From: Verrucomicrobiaceae bacterium UBA2429
GTDB taxonomy: Bacteria; Verrucomicrobiota; Verrucomicrobiia; Verrucomicrobiales; Verrucomicrobiaceae
Reading direction: 5' to 3'
NCBI GenBank assembly: GCA_002343505.1
Contig: DDQZ01000014.1
Location: 10,321-74,320, forward strand
DNA length: 64,000 nt
Shown piece after piece: positions 8,151-16,870 of the stretch. Position 1 is the first letter of the stretch. Each line of letters begins with the position of its first letter. The position numbers and the translations under genes were made by a program. The notes below the pieces were generated by a model that saw only the letters and a list, made by a program, of their open reading frames with translations, had not been told where the DNA came from and made no database searches.

Positions 8151-9623
8151 ATGCCGCGAAAATTCATCTTCCTGCTCGCTCTCGCCACCAGCATGACCGC
8201 CAGCGCGCAGGAGATGCGCGTCTTCACCAACAGCCAGGGGGTGGCCATCAAAGCCGCGCTGGTCAGCGTGGCCGGCGGCCAGGCCACCATCCGCCGCGAG
8301 GATGGCGCGCAATTCACCGTGGCCGTCACCGCCTTCAGCGCGGCGGACCAGGAATACATCCGCCAGTGGAAACCCGCCGCCGCGCCTTCCGCGCCGTCCG
8401 CGAGGCCCGCCGCGCCTGGGCCGAATGACACCCTGGACGCCGCCGCCCTCAACGCCCTGGCCGGTCATGAGCTTTTCGGCGACAGCCCGCTCTGGGACGC
8501 GCCGGCGGAGGACGCGGCGAAGCGCCTCGGACTCGACCGCGAATCGCAGACCTCCACGCAGAGCAGCTACCGCTCCTATCCGCCGGACGACTACCGCCTG
8601 TTTGGCGCGCGGCCCCATTCCGTGGCGCTCTATGCCGAGGAGGGCAAAACGGCCAGCCTCTCCCTCGTCTATGCCAACAAGGGCGACCTGTTCAGCGCGC
8701 GCGGCGGCAGCGAGGATCACTTCGACAAGGACACGCCCCCCGCCGAGGCTGCGAAGATCGTCAAAAAAGCCATGGACGCCGATTTGAAGGCCATCGCCGA
8801 CACCCTCAGCGCCAAACTCGGCGAGCCGAAGAAAGAGCGCTTCGGCGAGGGCAAGGCCGGGCGCATGAACATGCAGCGCTGGGACTGGCGCGGCCACTCC
8901 ATCCTGCTGGCCGAGGCCGAGGGCGAATATGTGGGAGTGCAGGTCGTGCCCGCCGCGTTCGCCGACGCGGGCGGCAAGTCCGTGCGTGTTTCCGACGCGG
9001 CCATCCGCGAGCGGGCAAAGGCCAACGTGCAGACCCGCCCGAACGGCGACGTGGTCATCCAGGACATCCCCATGGTGGACCAGGGGCCGAAAGGCTACTG
9101 CGTGCCCGCCACCGCCGAGCGCGCCATGCGCTACCTCGGCGTGGCCGCCGACATGTATGTGCTGGCCAACGCCGGCGAGACCGGCTACGGCGGCGGCACC
9201 AGTGTGGACAAGCTGCTGGAAGGCGTGGGCCGGCACATTCGCGCCAAAGGCCGCTCCTTTGACAGTTGGCAGGACACCCCGAAGCTGCGCGACCTGGCCA
9301 AGCACATAGACAAGGGCGTGCCCGTCATCTGGGCGCTGTTCAGCACCAAGGAGTTCAATGAAACCGCCAACCGCCGCACCAAGGAGCGCAAGGACGTGAC
9401 CGAGTGGGCCGCCTGGAAGCAAAAGCTGGCCGCTGAAACCGCCGAGAACAAGCTCGTCAAAGACACCAGCACGGCTCATGTGGTGCTCATCATCGGCTAC
9501 AACAAGGACACGGAGGAGATCGCCTTCAGCGACAGTTGGGGTGAGAACTATGTCGAGCGTTGGATCACCCTCAAAGAGGCCGCCCTCGTCTCCCAGGACC
9601 GCTGCTATGTCGTCGGCTTTTGA
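8151..9623 (+). CDS. Secreted SHD1-type / C39-like cysteine peptidase-domain protein
   Basis: Exported protein of 490 residues with signal peptide MPRKFIFLLALATSMTASAQ. Residues ~22-73 (RVFTNSQGVAIKAALVSV, DGAQFTVAVTAFSAADQEYI) have the SHD1-like fold common in secreted Planctomycetes/Verrucomicrobia proteins. A Pro/Ala linker and a middle region without recognised domain follow. The C-terminal ~190 residues look like a papain-fold C39 domain: Gln311 (VDQGPKGYC) for the oxyanion hole, Cys317, His443 in STAHVVLIIGYN and Asp461 in FSDSWGENY. The full Gln-Cys-His-Asp set suggests an active peptidase, but the substrate is unknown. A Ser/Thr kinase gene follows 30 bp downstream, so the two may be one transcription unit. 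Confidence 0.72.
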   Translation: MPRKFIFLLALATSMTASAQEMRVFTNSQGVAIKAALVSVAGGQATIRREDGAQFTVAVTAFSAADQEYIRQWKPAAAPSAPSARPAAPGPNDTLDAAALNALAGHELFGDSPLWDAPAEDAAKRLGLDRESQTSTQSSYRSYPPDDYRLFGARPHSVALYAEEGKTASLSLVYANKGDLFSARGGSEDHFDKDTPPAEAAKIVKKAMDADLKAIADTLSAKLGEPKKERFGEGKAGRMNMQRWDWRGHSILLAEAEGEYVGVQVVPAAFADAGGKSVRVSDAAIRERAKANVQTRPNGDVVIQDIPMVDQGPKGYCVPATAERAMRYLGVAADMYVLANAGETGYGGGTSVDKLLEGVGRHIRAKGRSFDSWQDTPKLRDLAKHIDKGVPVIWALFSTKEFNETANRRTKERKDVTEWAAWKQKLAAETAENKLVKDTSTAHVVLIIGYNKDTEEIAFSDSWGENYVERWITLKEAALVSQDRCYVVGF

Positions 9624-9653
9624 GTCCGCGATGGCTCCGCCGCCAGACAGGGT

Positions 9654-11018
9654 TTGCCATGCCGGAGGATGGACCTTATCGTCCAGGCCGCCCACCCGCG
9701 CATGAGACGCTTTTTTTCCTTCGGCAGACGCCCCTCCAACCCGCCCTCCGCCTCGGCGGGCGCGGCAGGCTGGCAGCCGGTGCAGACCTACCCCGCGCCG
9801 GTCGAACTCACGCGCATGATGCCGGACGGCTCGTGCGTGCTGGATGAGATGATCGGCATGGGCGGCATGGGCGCCGTGTATCGAGGCCGCCAGGTGCGGC
9901 TGGACAGGGCCGTGGCCGTGAAAATCCTGCACCGCTCCCACGGCGGCGAGTATGCGTATCCCGAGCGCTTCCAGCGCGAGGCGCAGGCCCTCGCGCGCAT
10001 GAGCCACCCGAACATCGTCGCCGTGCATGACTTCGGCATGGTGGGGGACTACCTTTATTATGTGATGGAGTATCTGGACGGCACGGACCTGCACCGCCTG
10101 CTGGCCCAGGGGCGGCCACCCCTGGCGCAGACATTGCATGTCATCTCCAGCGTGTGCGACGCGCTGGACTACGCGCACAGCCAGGGCCTAGTGCATCGCG
10201 ACATCAAGCCCGCGAACATCCTCATCGCCGCCGACGGCCGCGTGAAGGTGGCCGATTTCGGGCTGGCGAAGCGTTTTGATCAAAACGAGACGCTGCTCAC
10301 CCGCACCAACATGACCCTCGGCACGCCGGACTACGCCGCGCCGGAGCAATACAACACGAGCACGCAGATAGACCACCGCGCCGACATCTACGCGCTGGGC
10401 GTGGTCTTTTACCAGATGCTCACCGGCCAGGTGCCGCGCGGCGCCTGGCAGCCGCCCTCCGTCCTGGCCGGCACCGACCCGCGCCTGGACGCCGTCATCG
10501 TGCGCGCGCTCATGCCGGACCGCCAGCAGCGCCATCCAAACGCCGCCGCGTTCAAAGCCGCCTTGCACGGCGCGCTCACCGTCCCCATCCAGGGCGCGCC
10601 CCCTGTCCCGCCGCCCGCGCCGGCCGGAGCGGGGCGCCTGCTGATCCTGGAGGATGACTCCCTGCTGCGCCAGATCATCGCCCGCCAGCTCCGCGCCGCC
10701 GGATTCGAGATCACCGAGACCGAAGATGGCGCGGACACCGTGCGCGCGTATGTGGACGCGCTGGTGGCGAAGCGGCCCTTCGATGCCGTGCTGCTCGATC
10801 TGAGCATCCCCCTGGGCATGGGCGGGGCGGAGGCCATGCGGCATCTGCTCCAGGCCGACCCCGGCGTGCGCGGCATCGTCTTCAGCGGCGACCGCGAGCA
10901 TCCGGCGGTGCTCCAGCCTGCCGCCCACGGCTTTGCCGCCGCCCTGGCCAAACCCTGCGACAGCGAGACTCTCCACGCCACGGTGCGCCAGGTGCTGGGC
11001 CGGCCCCTGGCTGTGTAG
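9654..11018 (+). CDS. Ser/Thr protein kinase with C-terminal response-regulator receiver domain
   Basis: Hanks-type kinase fused to a CheY-like receiver, 454 residues. The kinase has the Gly loop (IGMGGMGAVYRG, ~67-78), Lys90 in VAVKIL, HRDIKPAN (181-188), DFG (201-203) and APE (229-231). After a Pro-rich linker (~314-325) the receiver runs from LLILEDDSLL, with acidic pocket Glu333-Asp335, phospho-acceptor Asp382 in VLLDLS, SGD near 411 and Lys433 in LAKP. No membrane span is seen, so it is probably cytosolic. The start is uncertain: ATG at 9654, 9669 or 9702 (MRRFFSFGRR). The domain order joins eukaryotic-type and two-component signalling in one chain. Neighbouring genes offer no clear target. 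Confidence 0.88.
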   Translation: MPCRRMDLIVQAAHPRMRRFFSFGRRPSNPPSASAGAAGWQPVQTYPAPVELTRMMPDGSCVLDEMIGMGGMGAVYRGRQVRLDRAVAVKILHRSHGGEYAYPERFQREAQALARMSHPNIVAVHDFGMVGDYLYYVMEYLDGTDLHRLLAQGRPPLAQTLHVISSVCDALDYAHSQGLVHRDIKPANILIAADGRVKVADFGLAKRFDQNETLLTRTNMTLGTPDYAAPEQYNTSTQIDHRADIYALGVVFYQMLTGQVPRGAWQPPSVLAGTDPRLDAVIVRALMPDRQQRHPNAAAFKAALHGALTVPIQGAPPVPPPAPAGAGRLLILEDDSLLRQIIARQLRAAGFEITETEDGADTVRAYVDALVAKRPFDAVLLDLSIPLGMGGAEAMRHLLQADPGVRGIVFSGDREHPAVLQPAAHGFAAALAKPCDSETLHATVRQVLGRPLAV

Positions 11019-11070
11019 GCGCGTCCGCTGGAATGCCCGCGCGGCGATTGGCGCGGCGTGGCCTTTCCTC

Positions 11071-12459
11071 TCAAGCCGCCCGCAAAAGCTCCGCGATGCC
11101 CGCCATCATGGCCGGGTCCATGGATGGCGCGCAATTCGCCACGCTGACCTCGTAGCCGCCCTGGGGGAAGGCCGCCGCGGTGGGAATGTACCACGGTCCG
11201 CCGTCCCCGTAAGCGGCGGTGGCGACAAAGCGCCCCTCCGCCAGCTCCTGCGCGCGCAGTTGATACTCCACGAAACTCTCCGCCGGCAGGTGCAGCAGCG
11301 TCACCGCGTTCACATGCAGCGCGCTCAAGACCAGAGGCACCCGTTTTTCCACCCGCCGGATCCAGGCCGCGCGCATGGCCGGGCGGATGCGGTTGGCCGG
11401 CGCGTTCTTTTCATTGCGGTAAAGCGCCGTCTCCGACTCCAGCGTGAAGGCCGGGTTCACCTCCGGCACGAACTCATGCGCGCGCCACGCCGCCGCGCGC
11501 ACCGGCTCCGGCTTGAGTTCCCTCCCGGCCGCGGTCATGGCCTCGTAAACGCGCGCGGTGAGCGCCACGCGCGCCTCGGGGGAGCCGTCGTTGTATTTGC
11601 CCGCGCCGATGTTCCCCGCCGCGCCGGTGAAGTAGATGTGCGCGCAGCCGGGCTCCTCCGTTTGCAGGCGCTTGCGCGCCAGTCCGGGGAAGTCGCTGCT
11701 CACATGGCCCTTGCCGTAATGGCTCATCGGGTGGCAGGCGTAGTAGTGGCAGGCGGCCACCTTTTCCCCGCCGCTGTAAAAGGCCGCCGTGCGCAGCATG
11801 GGGTCAATCACCCCCTCCGGCAGCGCGATGAGCTCCGGGTCCCGGCATGAGCTGCCGCGCATCTTTGCCACCCGGCCGCTGGCATCAAGCAGCACGCGCC
11901 GGTTCCCGGCCACCTGGCTGACGCGCGCGGCGGCGCTGGCGATGTGCGTCAGCGGCCGCGCACGGGCCGCCGCCGCGCGCACCGCCTCCGCCCCGCGCCG
12001 CAGGCAGTCCTGGAAAAAAGCCCGGTCCATGTTGACCAGGCCGCCGCCCGCCTCGTCCAGCAGCCGCTGCGACTCCGGGCAGACAAAGGGCGCGTCGTGC
12101 TGGTGGACGCACTGCACGGCCACGCGCTCCGGCGTGGTGCCCGCCGCCTCCGCCAGCGCGCCGCGCCAGGCGATGTGCGCCTCGTTGAGAATGCCTGTCC
12201 AGTCCACCGCGCACACCACCACCGGTGCGCCAGCCCCCAGCAGCACGAAGCCGATGGCCTCCAGCGCGTCCTCAACATCCACCGCCGGGGTGATCCAGCC
12301 GCCGCACAGCGGATGTCCCGCCGGCGGTGTCACATCAAAGCGGAAAGGCGCGATGCGCAGCCCCTCCGGCGCGGCTGTGAGGCCGGGGGAGAAAAGCCCC
12401 GCGCCACTGGCGGCGCAGGCGTTTTGAAGCAGACGGCGGCGGGAGATGCGGCGGATCAT
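11071..12459 (-). CDS. Neutral/alkaline ceramidase-like exported protein
   Basis: Exported protein of 462 residues. MIRRISRRRLLQNACAASGAG has a Tat-like twin-Arg and hydrophobic stretch. The mature part matches the N-terminal catalytic domain of neutral ceramidases: RIAPFRFDVTPPAG near the start, CVHQHDAP (His cluster, zinc ligands in the family), the nucleophile-region equivalent around YYACHPMSHYGKGHVSSDFPG (split here as two adjacent motifs) and FTGAAGNIGAG. It is shorter than classical ceramidases and lacks the C-terminal Ig-like domain. Many such proteins in this phylum are called ceramidase-like without biochemical proof, so the amide hydrolase role is inferred. The ATG at 12459 is chosen because the Tat signal starts there. 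Confidence 0.72.
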   Translation of the reverse strand: MIRRISRRRLLQNACAASGAGLFSPGLTAAPEGLRIAPFRFDVTPPAGHPLCGGWITPAVDVEDALEAIGFVLLGAGAPVVVCAVDWTGILNEAHIAWRGALAEAAGTTPERVAVQCVHQHDAPFVCPESQRLLDEAGGGLVNMDRAFFQDCLRRGAEAVRAAAARARPLTHIASAAARVSQVAGNRRVLLDASGRVAKMRGSSCRDPELIALPEGVIDPMLRTAAFYSGGEKVAACHYYACHPMSHYGKGHVSSDFPGLARKRLQTEEPGCAHIYFTGAAGNIGAGKYNDGSPEARVALTARVYEAMTAAGRELKPEPVRAAAWRAHEFVPEVNPAFTLESETALYRNEKNAPANRIRPAMRAAWIRRVEKRVPLVLSALHVNAVTLLHLPAESFVEYQLRAQELAEGRFVATAAYGDGGPWYIPTAAAFPQGGYEVSVANCAPSMDPAMMAGIAELLRAA

Positions 12460-12662
12460 GGCGGGATGGCTGTGGTTGGTGGCGCGAAGCTCAAAGACCG
12501 CGCCATCCCAAAACACGCCTCCAACCGCCCCTTTTTTCCAATGAACCCGCGCATGGATTGTCTGGCGCGCGCCTCCGCGCGCCGGGTTGCCGCCGCCGGC
12601 TTCCAATCGCAGCCTTCAAGCATGCCGAGCGTCAGCACGAATTGTGATTCCCATCCTGGAGT

Positions 12663-12716
12663 GTTGGAGTTGTGGAGTGATGAATTTCCAATGCTCCAGC
12701 ACTCCATGACTCCAAC
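12663..12716. repeat. GGAGT-type imperfect inverted repeat in a 405-bp gene-free stretch
   Basis: The arms gttggagttgtggagtg (12663-12679) and cactccatgactccaac (12700-12716) pair at 15 of 17 positions around a 20-base spacer. GGAGT/ACTCC recurs several times on both arms. It lies between divergent genes (12459 and 12865). It looks like an interspersed palindromic element rather than an operator. The rest of 12460-12864 shows nothing else I can name. Confidence 0.55.
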
Positions 12717-12864
12717 TGCCGGTTTCACAATTTGTGGTGACGCGAGGCATAACACCGGCAAAACCATGACCGCGCCAGCCGGTGGCGCGCCGGATGAAAG
12801 GGCCGTTTTTTGCGGCGCGTTAGGGCTTGAGAAAGAGGGCATCCTGCCGCATAGGCGGCCCGCC

Positions 12865-13755
12865 ATGAACGGGCGCATTCCAGTCATACTCAATCCGGCG
12901 GCGCGCAGCACCCAGGCGGCGGCGCGGGAGCAGGCCATCCGGTCCCTTCGGCCTGAGCCGGAGCTTTTCCTGACCTCGGCTCCTGGCGAGGCTGCGGAGA
13001 TCGCGGAACGGCTGGCGCGCGCTGGCCGGCCTCTTATCGTGGCCGCAGGCGGGGATGGCACAATGAACGAGGTGCTCCAGGGCGTGTGCCGGGCCAATTC
13101 CGCGCTGCCCGCCGGCGCGAAGCACACGGCATTGGGCGTGCTGCCGCTGGGGACGATGAATGTGTTTGCCCTGGAACTTGGCCTGCCCTCCGCCGACATC
13201 GCCGCCTGCTGGCGGATGATCTCCGGCGGGCGCTTCAAGGAGGTGGACTTGTGGCTGGCCGGGGAGCATTATTTTGTGCAACTGGCGGGCGTTGGTTTCG
13301 ACGCGGAAATCATCCAGGAGACGCCGTGGGAGCGGAAAAAAAAGTTTGGTCCGCTGAGCTATGTGATGTCCGCCATGCAGGTGCTCACGCGCAAGCCGCC
13401 GGTGCTCTCGGTGCATGTGGAGGGGCGTCCGCCGCTGCATGGCTCGGTGGTGCTCATCGGCGCGGGCAGGCATTACGGCGGGCCGGTGCCGGTGTTTCCC
13501 AAGGCGGACAACCAGGACGGGCTGCTGGATGTGCTCATTTTTCGCGGCCTGGGCGGCTGGGAGTTCGCGCAAATGCTGCGCGCCATCCTCACCGGCGGCT
13601 ACGAACCCGCGGAGGACATTGACTATCTGCAACTGCGCGAGTTCACCGTGACCTCGGAGCCGGCCGCGCCAGTGGAGCTGGATGGGGAGCTTTCCTCCGG
13701 CATGACTCCGGTGACCTTCCGCCCGGCCGCCTTCAAGCTGCAGGTGGCGGTGTGA
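12865..13755 (+). CDS. Diacylglycerol/lipid kinase family protein (DAGK catalytic domain)
   Basis: ATP-dependent lipid kinase of 296 residues, DgkB/YegS type. It opens with RIPVILNPAARS, the first strand of the family. The nucleotide-binding signature AAGGDGTMNEVLQG lies near residue 57, followed by LGVLPLGTMNVFALELGLP (in the family GTxNxFA), then the C-terminal beta-sandwich with AGVGFDAEII and DNQDGLLDVLIF. The chosen start is ATG 12865; the frame is open much further upstream, but that sequence lies antisense to the ceramidase-like gene and is not coding. It ends 2 bp before the end of the convergent DUF1553 gene. Substrate (diacylglycerol, sphingosine or other) is not predictable; a link with the ceramidase-like neighbour is tempting but unproven. 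Confidence 0.87.
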   Translation: MNGRIPVILNPAARSTQAAAREQAIRSLRPEPELFLTSAPGEAAEIAERLARAGRPLIVAAGGDGTMNEVLQGVCRANSALPAGAKHTALGVLPLGTMNVFALELGLPSADIAACWRMISGGRFKEVDLWLAGEHYFVQLAGVGFDAEIIQETPWERKKKFGPLSYVMSAMQVLTRKPPVLSVHVEGRPPLHGSVVLIGAGRHYGGPVPVFPKADNQDGLLDVLIFRGLGGWEFAQMLRAILTGGYEPAEDIDYLQLREFTVTSEPAAPVELDGELSSGMTPVTFRPAAFKLQVAV

Positions 13756-13757
13756 GT

Positions 13758-16700
13758 TCAGCCGCGCGTGATGAACTCGTCCATGTTCAGCAGGATGCGC
13801 GCGGTGGCGGTCCAGGCGGCGTTTTCCCGCGGCGGGATGTCCGCCGCGGGATGGAGGCTGACGGCGGCTTTGGCCTCGTCGGGACTTGCCTCGTAGTGGT
13901 AGCGGGACTCGGTGAGGAGTTTCTTCAACGCGGCGAGCTCGCGCGCTGACGGGGCGCGGTTGAGGCAGAGGCGGAAGGCGTGGGAGAGGCGTTCTTCATC
14001 GGATTCCAAACCGGGTGTGGAAAGCATGCGTTTCGCGAGCGCCTGCGCGGCCTCTGCATAGGTTTCGGCGTTGAGGGTGGTGAGGGCTTGCAGCGGGGTG
14101 TTGGAGACGGTGCGCTGGATGTTGGTGATGTTCGAGTCCGGGCAGTCAAAAGTCATCAGGTCCGGGTGCGGGGAGGTGCGCTTGAAAAAGGTGTACATGC
14201 CGCGCCGGTGGCGGTCCCCGCCTTTGCTGGTGGTCCACTTGAAGTTGTTGGCATAGCTGAGCGCGGCCACATCCTCGGGCATGGGCGGGAAGACGCTGGG
14301 GCCGCCGATCTTCGGGGACAGCAGGCCGGAGGCGGCAAGGTGGAGGTCGCGCACGATCTCGCCCTCGACGCGCAGGCGGTTCTGGCGCCACAGCAGGTGG
14401 TTGTTCGGGTCCAGCTCCTGAATGCGCGCGAGTTCGGCGGCGGGGCGCGCGGCTGCGCTGCTCTGGCGGTAAGTGGCGGACATGAGCACGGTCTTGAGAA
14501 ATTGCTTCCGGCTCCAGCCGCGCTCCATGAATTCGGCGGCGAGCCAGTCGAGCAGCTCGGGGTGCGTGGGGCGCTCGCCGCGCACGCCGAAGTCGCCGGG
14601 TGTGTGGACGAGGCCGATGCCGAACAGGCGCGCCCAAATGTGGTTCACGGTGACACGCGGGGTGAGGGGATTTTCCCGGCTGACGAGCCAGCGGGCGAGG
14701 TCGAGACGGTTGGCGGCTTCGCGTTGTGCTCCTGGCTGGCTGGCCACGCCGAGCACGGCGGGCGTGACGGGTTCGGCGGGTTGGAGGAAATCACCACGGT
14801 GCAGCACATGGGACTGGCGCGGGTTGCCGGCGCGCTGGGCGATGACACGCACGTCCATGAGCGGGGGCTTGGGCAGCTTGTCCTGCGCGTTTCGCAGGGC
14901 GGCCGCTGCGGCGATGACATCGGCGTCGGTTTTTTCCAGCCAGTCATAGAGCGCCTGGATGACCACGGGATTCCGGCGGCGCGGCTCCTCGTTGAGAATG
15001 CGGATGACAGCGGCAGGGAGCAGAGTTTCCTCGGTCTCCTGGCTGGCGGCGAGGATGCGGAAACGGCCGAGGGTGTGCGTGGCGTCCTTGGCGTAGTTTT
15101 GATCGAGTTCGAGCGTGATCTCCGCGCCTTCTGGCACGGGATCGGCGAGGTGGAGCGTGAGCTTGTGCGGCTTGCCCGCGCCGCCGCTGACGGCCCAGCC
15201 GGTGTCGCCTTTGCCATCCACGGCGCCTGCCGCGCTGAAACTCTTTTGTTCGAAGCTGGCCTTCGGCGAATGCGCCACGAGGGTCTTGCCGGCGGCTGTC
15301 ACGCGCACCTCGCTGAGCACGAAGTTGCCGCCGCTGCTGCGGCCGGGGCCTTGCTTGGGCAGTGTGTCGTGCGGCAGCACTTCGATCTGTAGGGAGGTGA
15401 CCGCTTTGTCCGAAGGGGCCAGCCTCACCGTGTAGCGCTCGTCTTTGATCTGCTTGCCGCTGGCGAGCACGGAGCCGTCTTCGAGCGTCTCAAATTTCGC
15501 GCCGGCTTTGCTGTCCACTTTGGCGATTTTCACCGGCTCGTGCTGGAGCGCGGGTTTGCCGGCGCGCGCCTTCGTCAGCCGTGCCTGCATGGTTTTTTCC
15601 CATTCGGGCAGCTTCAAAGGCAGGGCGGCCTTGGCTTCGTCGAGCCGCTTTTGCAACGGGATGAGCTGGCGCGCGGCCTGGCCGTTTTTCTTTTCATACT
15701 CGGCCCATGCCTCGGGGGAAACGGGCGCCTGGCGGGTGACTTCGTCGCCATTGTCGAAGAAGGCGTAGAGCTGGTAATACTCCTGGATGGTGATCTGGTC
15801 ATACTTGTGGGTATGGCAGCGCGCGCAGCCGACGGTGAGGCCGAGCCAGACGGTGCCGACGGTCTCGGCGCGGTCCATGCAGGCCTCCACTCGGAACTGC
15901 TCCTGGTCGGTGCCGCCCTCGGTGTTGGTGAGGGTCTGGCGGTTGAAGGCGGTGGCCACGAGCTGCTCGGCGGTGGCGTCGGGCAGGAGGTCGCCGGCGA
16001 GCTGCTCGATGGTGAACTGGTTAAAGGGCATGTCGTCGTTGATGGCGCGGATGACCCAGTCCCGGTAGCGCCAGGCATCCGGGCGCGGGCGGTCTTTTTC
16101 ATAGCCGTCGCTGTCGGCGTAGCGGGCCATGTCGAGCCAATGCCTGCCCCAGCGCTCGCCGAAGTGCGGGCTCTGCAAAAGCTCGTCCACGAGCCGCTCG
16201 TAGGCGGCGTCGGTGAGACTTGACTGACTTGGTTGACAGTGGCGCTCAATCAAATCGAGCGAGGGCGGCAGGCCTGTGAGGTCCAGGGAAAGACGGCGCA
16301 CGAGGGTGTGCGCGTCGGCCTCCGGTGAGGGCGTTAACCCGGCCTCGCGCAGTTTGGCGTGAACAAAAGCATCCACGGGGTGCGGCTTTTCGAGCTTCGG
16401 ATTTCGAACTTCCGGCACTGCCGGCCTGACCACAGGCTTGTAAGCCCAATGCGCGTCGTATTTGGCCCCTGCGGCGATCCATTGCCGCAGCAGCTCGGTC
16501 TCGCGCTCGGTGACGGGTTTTTTGGCGCGCTGCTCGGGCGGCGGCATTTGCTCGTCGGGATCGGTGGTGGTCATGCGCTTGATGACGGCGCTCTGCCCGG
16601 GATTGCCGGGCACGATGGCGTGCGCGCCGCTTTTGAGGGCTTTGGTGGCGAGTTCGAAGGAGGTGAGTGTCAGGCCGCCCTTTGAGTCGTCAGGACCGTG

Positions 16701-16823
16701 GCAGAGCAGGCAGTGCTCGGCCAGGATGGGCTGGATGTCGCGCGCATAGTCCACCTCCGCCAGGGCAGGGGAGAGGGCGGCGCTGGCGAGGCAGAGCAGG
16801 GGGATGGACCGGGGGAAAGCCAT
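13758..16823 (-). CDS. DUF1549/DUF1553 protein with N-terminal cytochrome-type heme motif (PSCyt1-PSCyt2-PSD1)
   Basis: Large exported protein of 1,021 residues, typical of Planctomycetes/Verrucomicrobia. A signal peptide (MAFPRSIPLLCLASAALSPALA) precedes a cytochrome-c-like domain with CLLCHG (Cys38, Cys41, His42) and a distal Met in DEQMPPPE. DUF1549 follows (HPVDAFVHAKL, RRLSLDLTGLPPS, FGERWGRHWLDMARYADSDGYEKD). A middle region rich in beta structure comes next, and DUF1553 is at the C-terminus (NRLDLARWLVSRENPLTPRV, FKWTTSKGGDRHRRGMYTFF, LQALTTLN). The biochemical role is not established; such genes usually pair with DUF1501 proteins and sulfatases, as here, and are thought to act in complex polysaccharide use. 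It is followed in the same direction by no gene, but preceded 48 bp upstream by the sulfatase gene. Confidence 0.93.
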   Translation of the reverse strand: MAFPRSIPLLCLASAALSPALAEVDYARDIQPILAEHCLLCHGPDDSKGGLTLTSFELATKALKSGAHAIVPGNPGQSAVIKRMTTTDPDEQMPPPEQRAKKPVTERETELLRQWIAAGAKYDAHWAYKPVVRPAVPEVRNPKLEKPHPVDAFVHAKLREAGLTPSPEADAHTLVRRLSLDLTGLPPSLDLIERHCQPSQSSLTDAAYERLVDELLQSPHFGERWGRHWLDMARYADSDGYEKDRPRPDAWRYRDWVIRAINDDMPFNQFTIEQLAGDLLPDATAEQLVATAFNRQTLTNTEGGTDQEQFRVEACMDRAETVGTVWLGLTVGCARCHTHKYDQITIQEYYQLYAFFDNGDEVTRQAPVSPEAWAEYEKKNGQAARQLIPLQKRLDEAKAALPLKLPEWEKTMQARLTKARAGKPALQHEPVKIAKVDSKAGAKFETLEDGSVLASGKQIKDERYTVRLAPSDKAVTSLQIEVLPHDTLPKQGPGRSSGGNFVLSEVRVTAAGKTLVAHSPKASFEQKSFSAAGAVDGKGDTGWAVSGGAGKPHKLTLHLADPVPEGAEITLELDQNYAKDATHTLGRFRILAASQETEETLLPAAVIRILNEEPRRRNPVVIQALYDWLEKTDADVIAAAAALRNAQDKLPKPPLMDVRVIAQRAGNPRQSHVLHRGDFLQPAEPVTPAVLGVASQPGAQREAANRLDLARWLVSRENPLTPRVTVNHIWARLFGIGLVHTPGDFGVRGERPTHPELLDWLAAEFMERGWSRKQFLKTVLMSATYRQSSAAARPAAELARIQELDPNNHLLWRQNRLRVEGEIVRDLHLAASGLLSPKIGGPSVFPPMPEDVAALSYANNFKWTTSKGGDRHRRGMYTFFKRTSPHPDLMTFDCPDSNITNIQRTVSNTPLQALTTLNAETYAEAAQALAKRMLSTPGLESDEERLSHAFRLCLNRAPSARELAALKKLLTESRYHYEASPDEAKAAVSLHPAADIPPRENAAWTATARILLNMDEFITRG

Positions 16824-16870
16824 GCCCCTTTAACGTCCGGGAACTGCGGGCTTTGTCGGCGTGAGGACGA

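Noticed and set aside
7845..10178. 777-codon open frame on the minus strand
   Set aside because: Antisense to three + strand genes with clear motifs.
11944..12864. N-terminal extension of the lipid kinase
   Set aside because: Antisense to the ceramidase-like gene; the kinase fold starts at MNGRIPVILNP.
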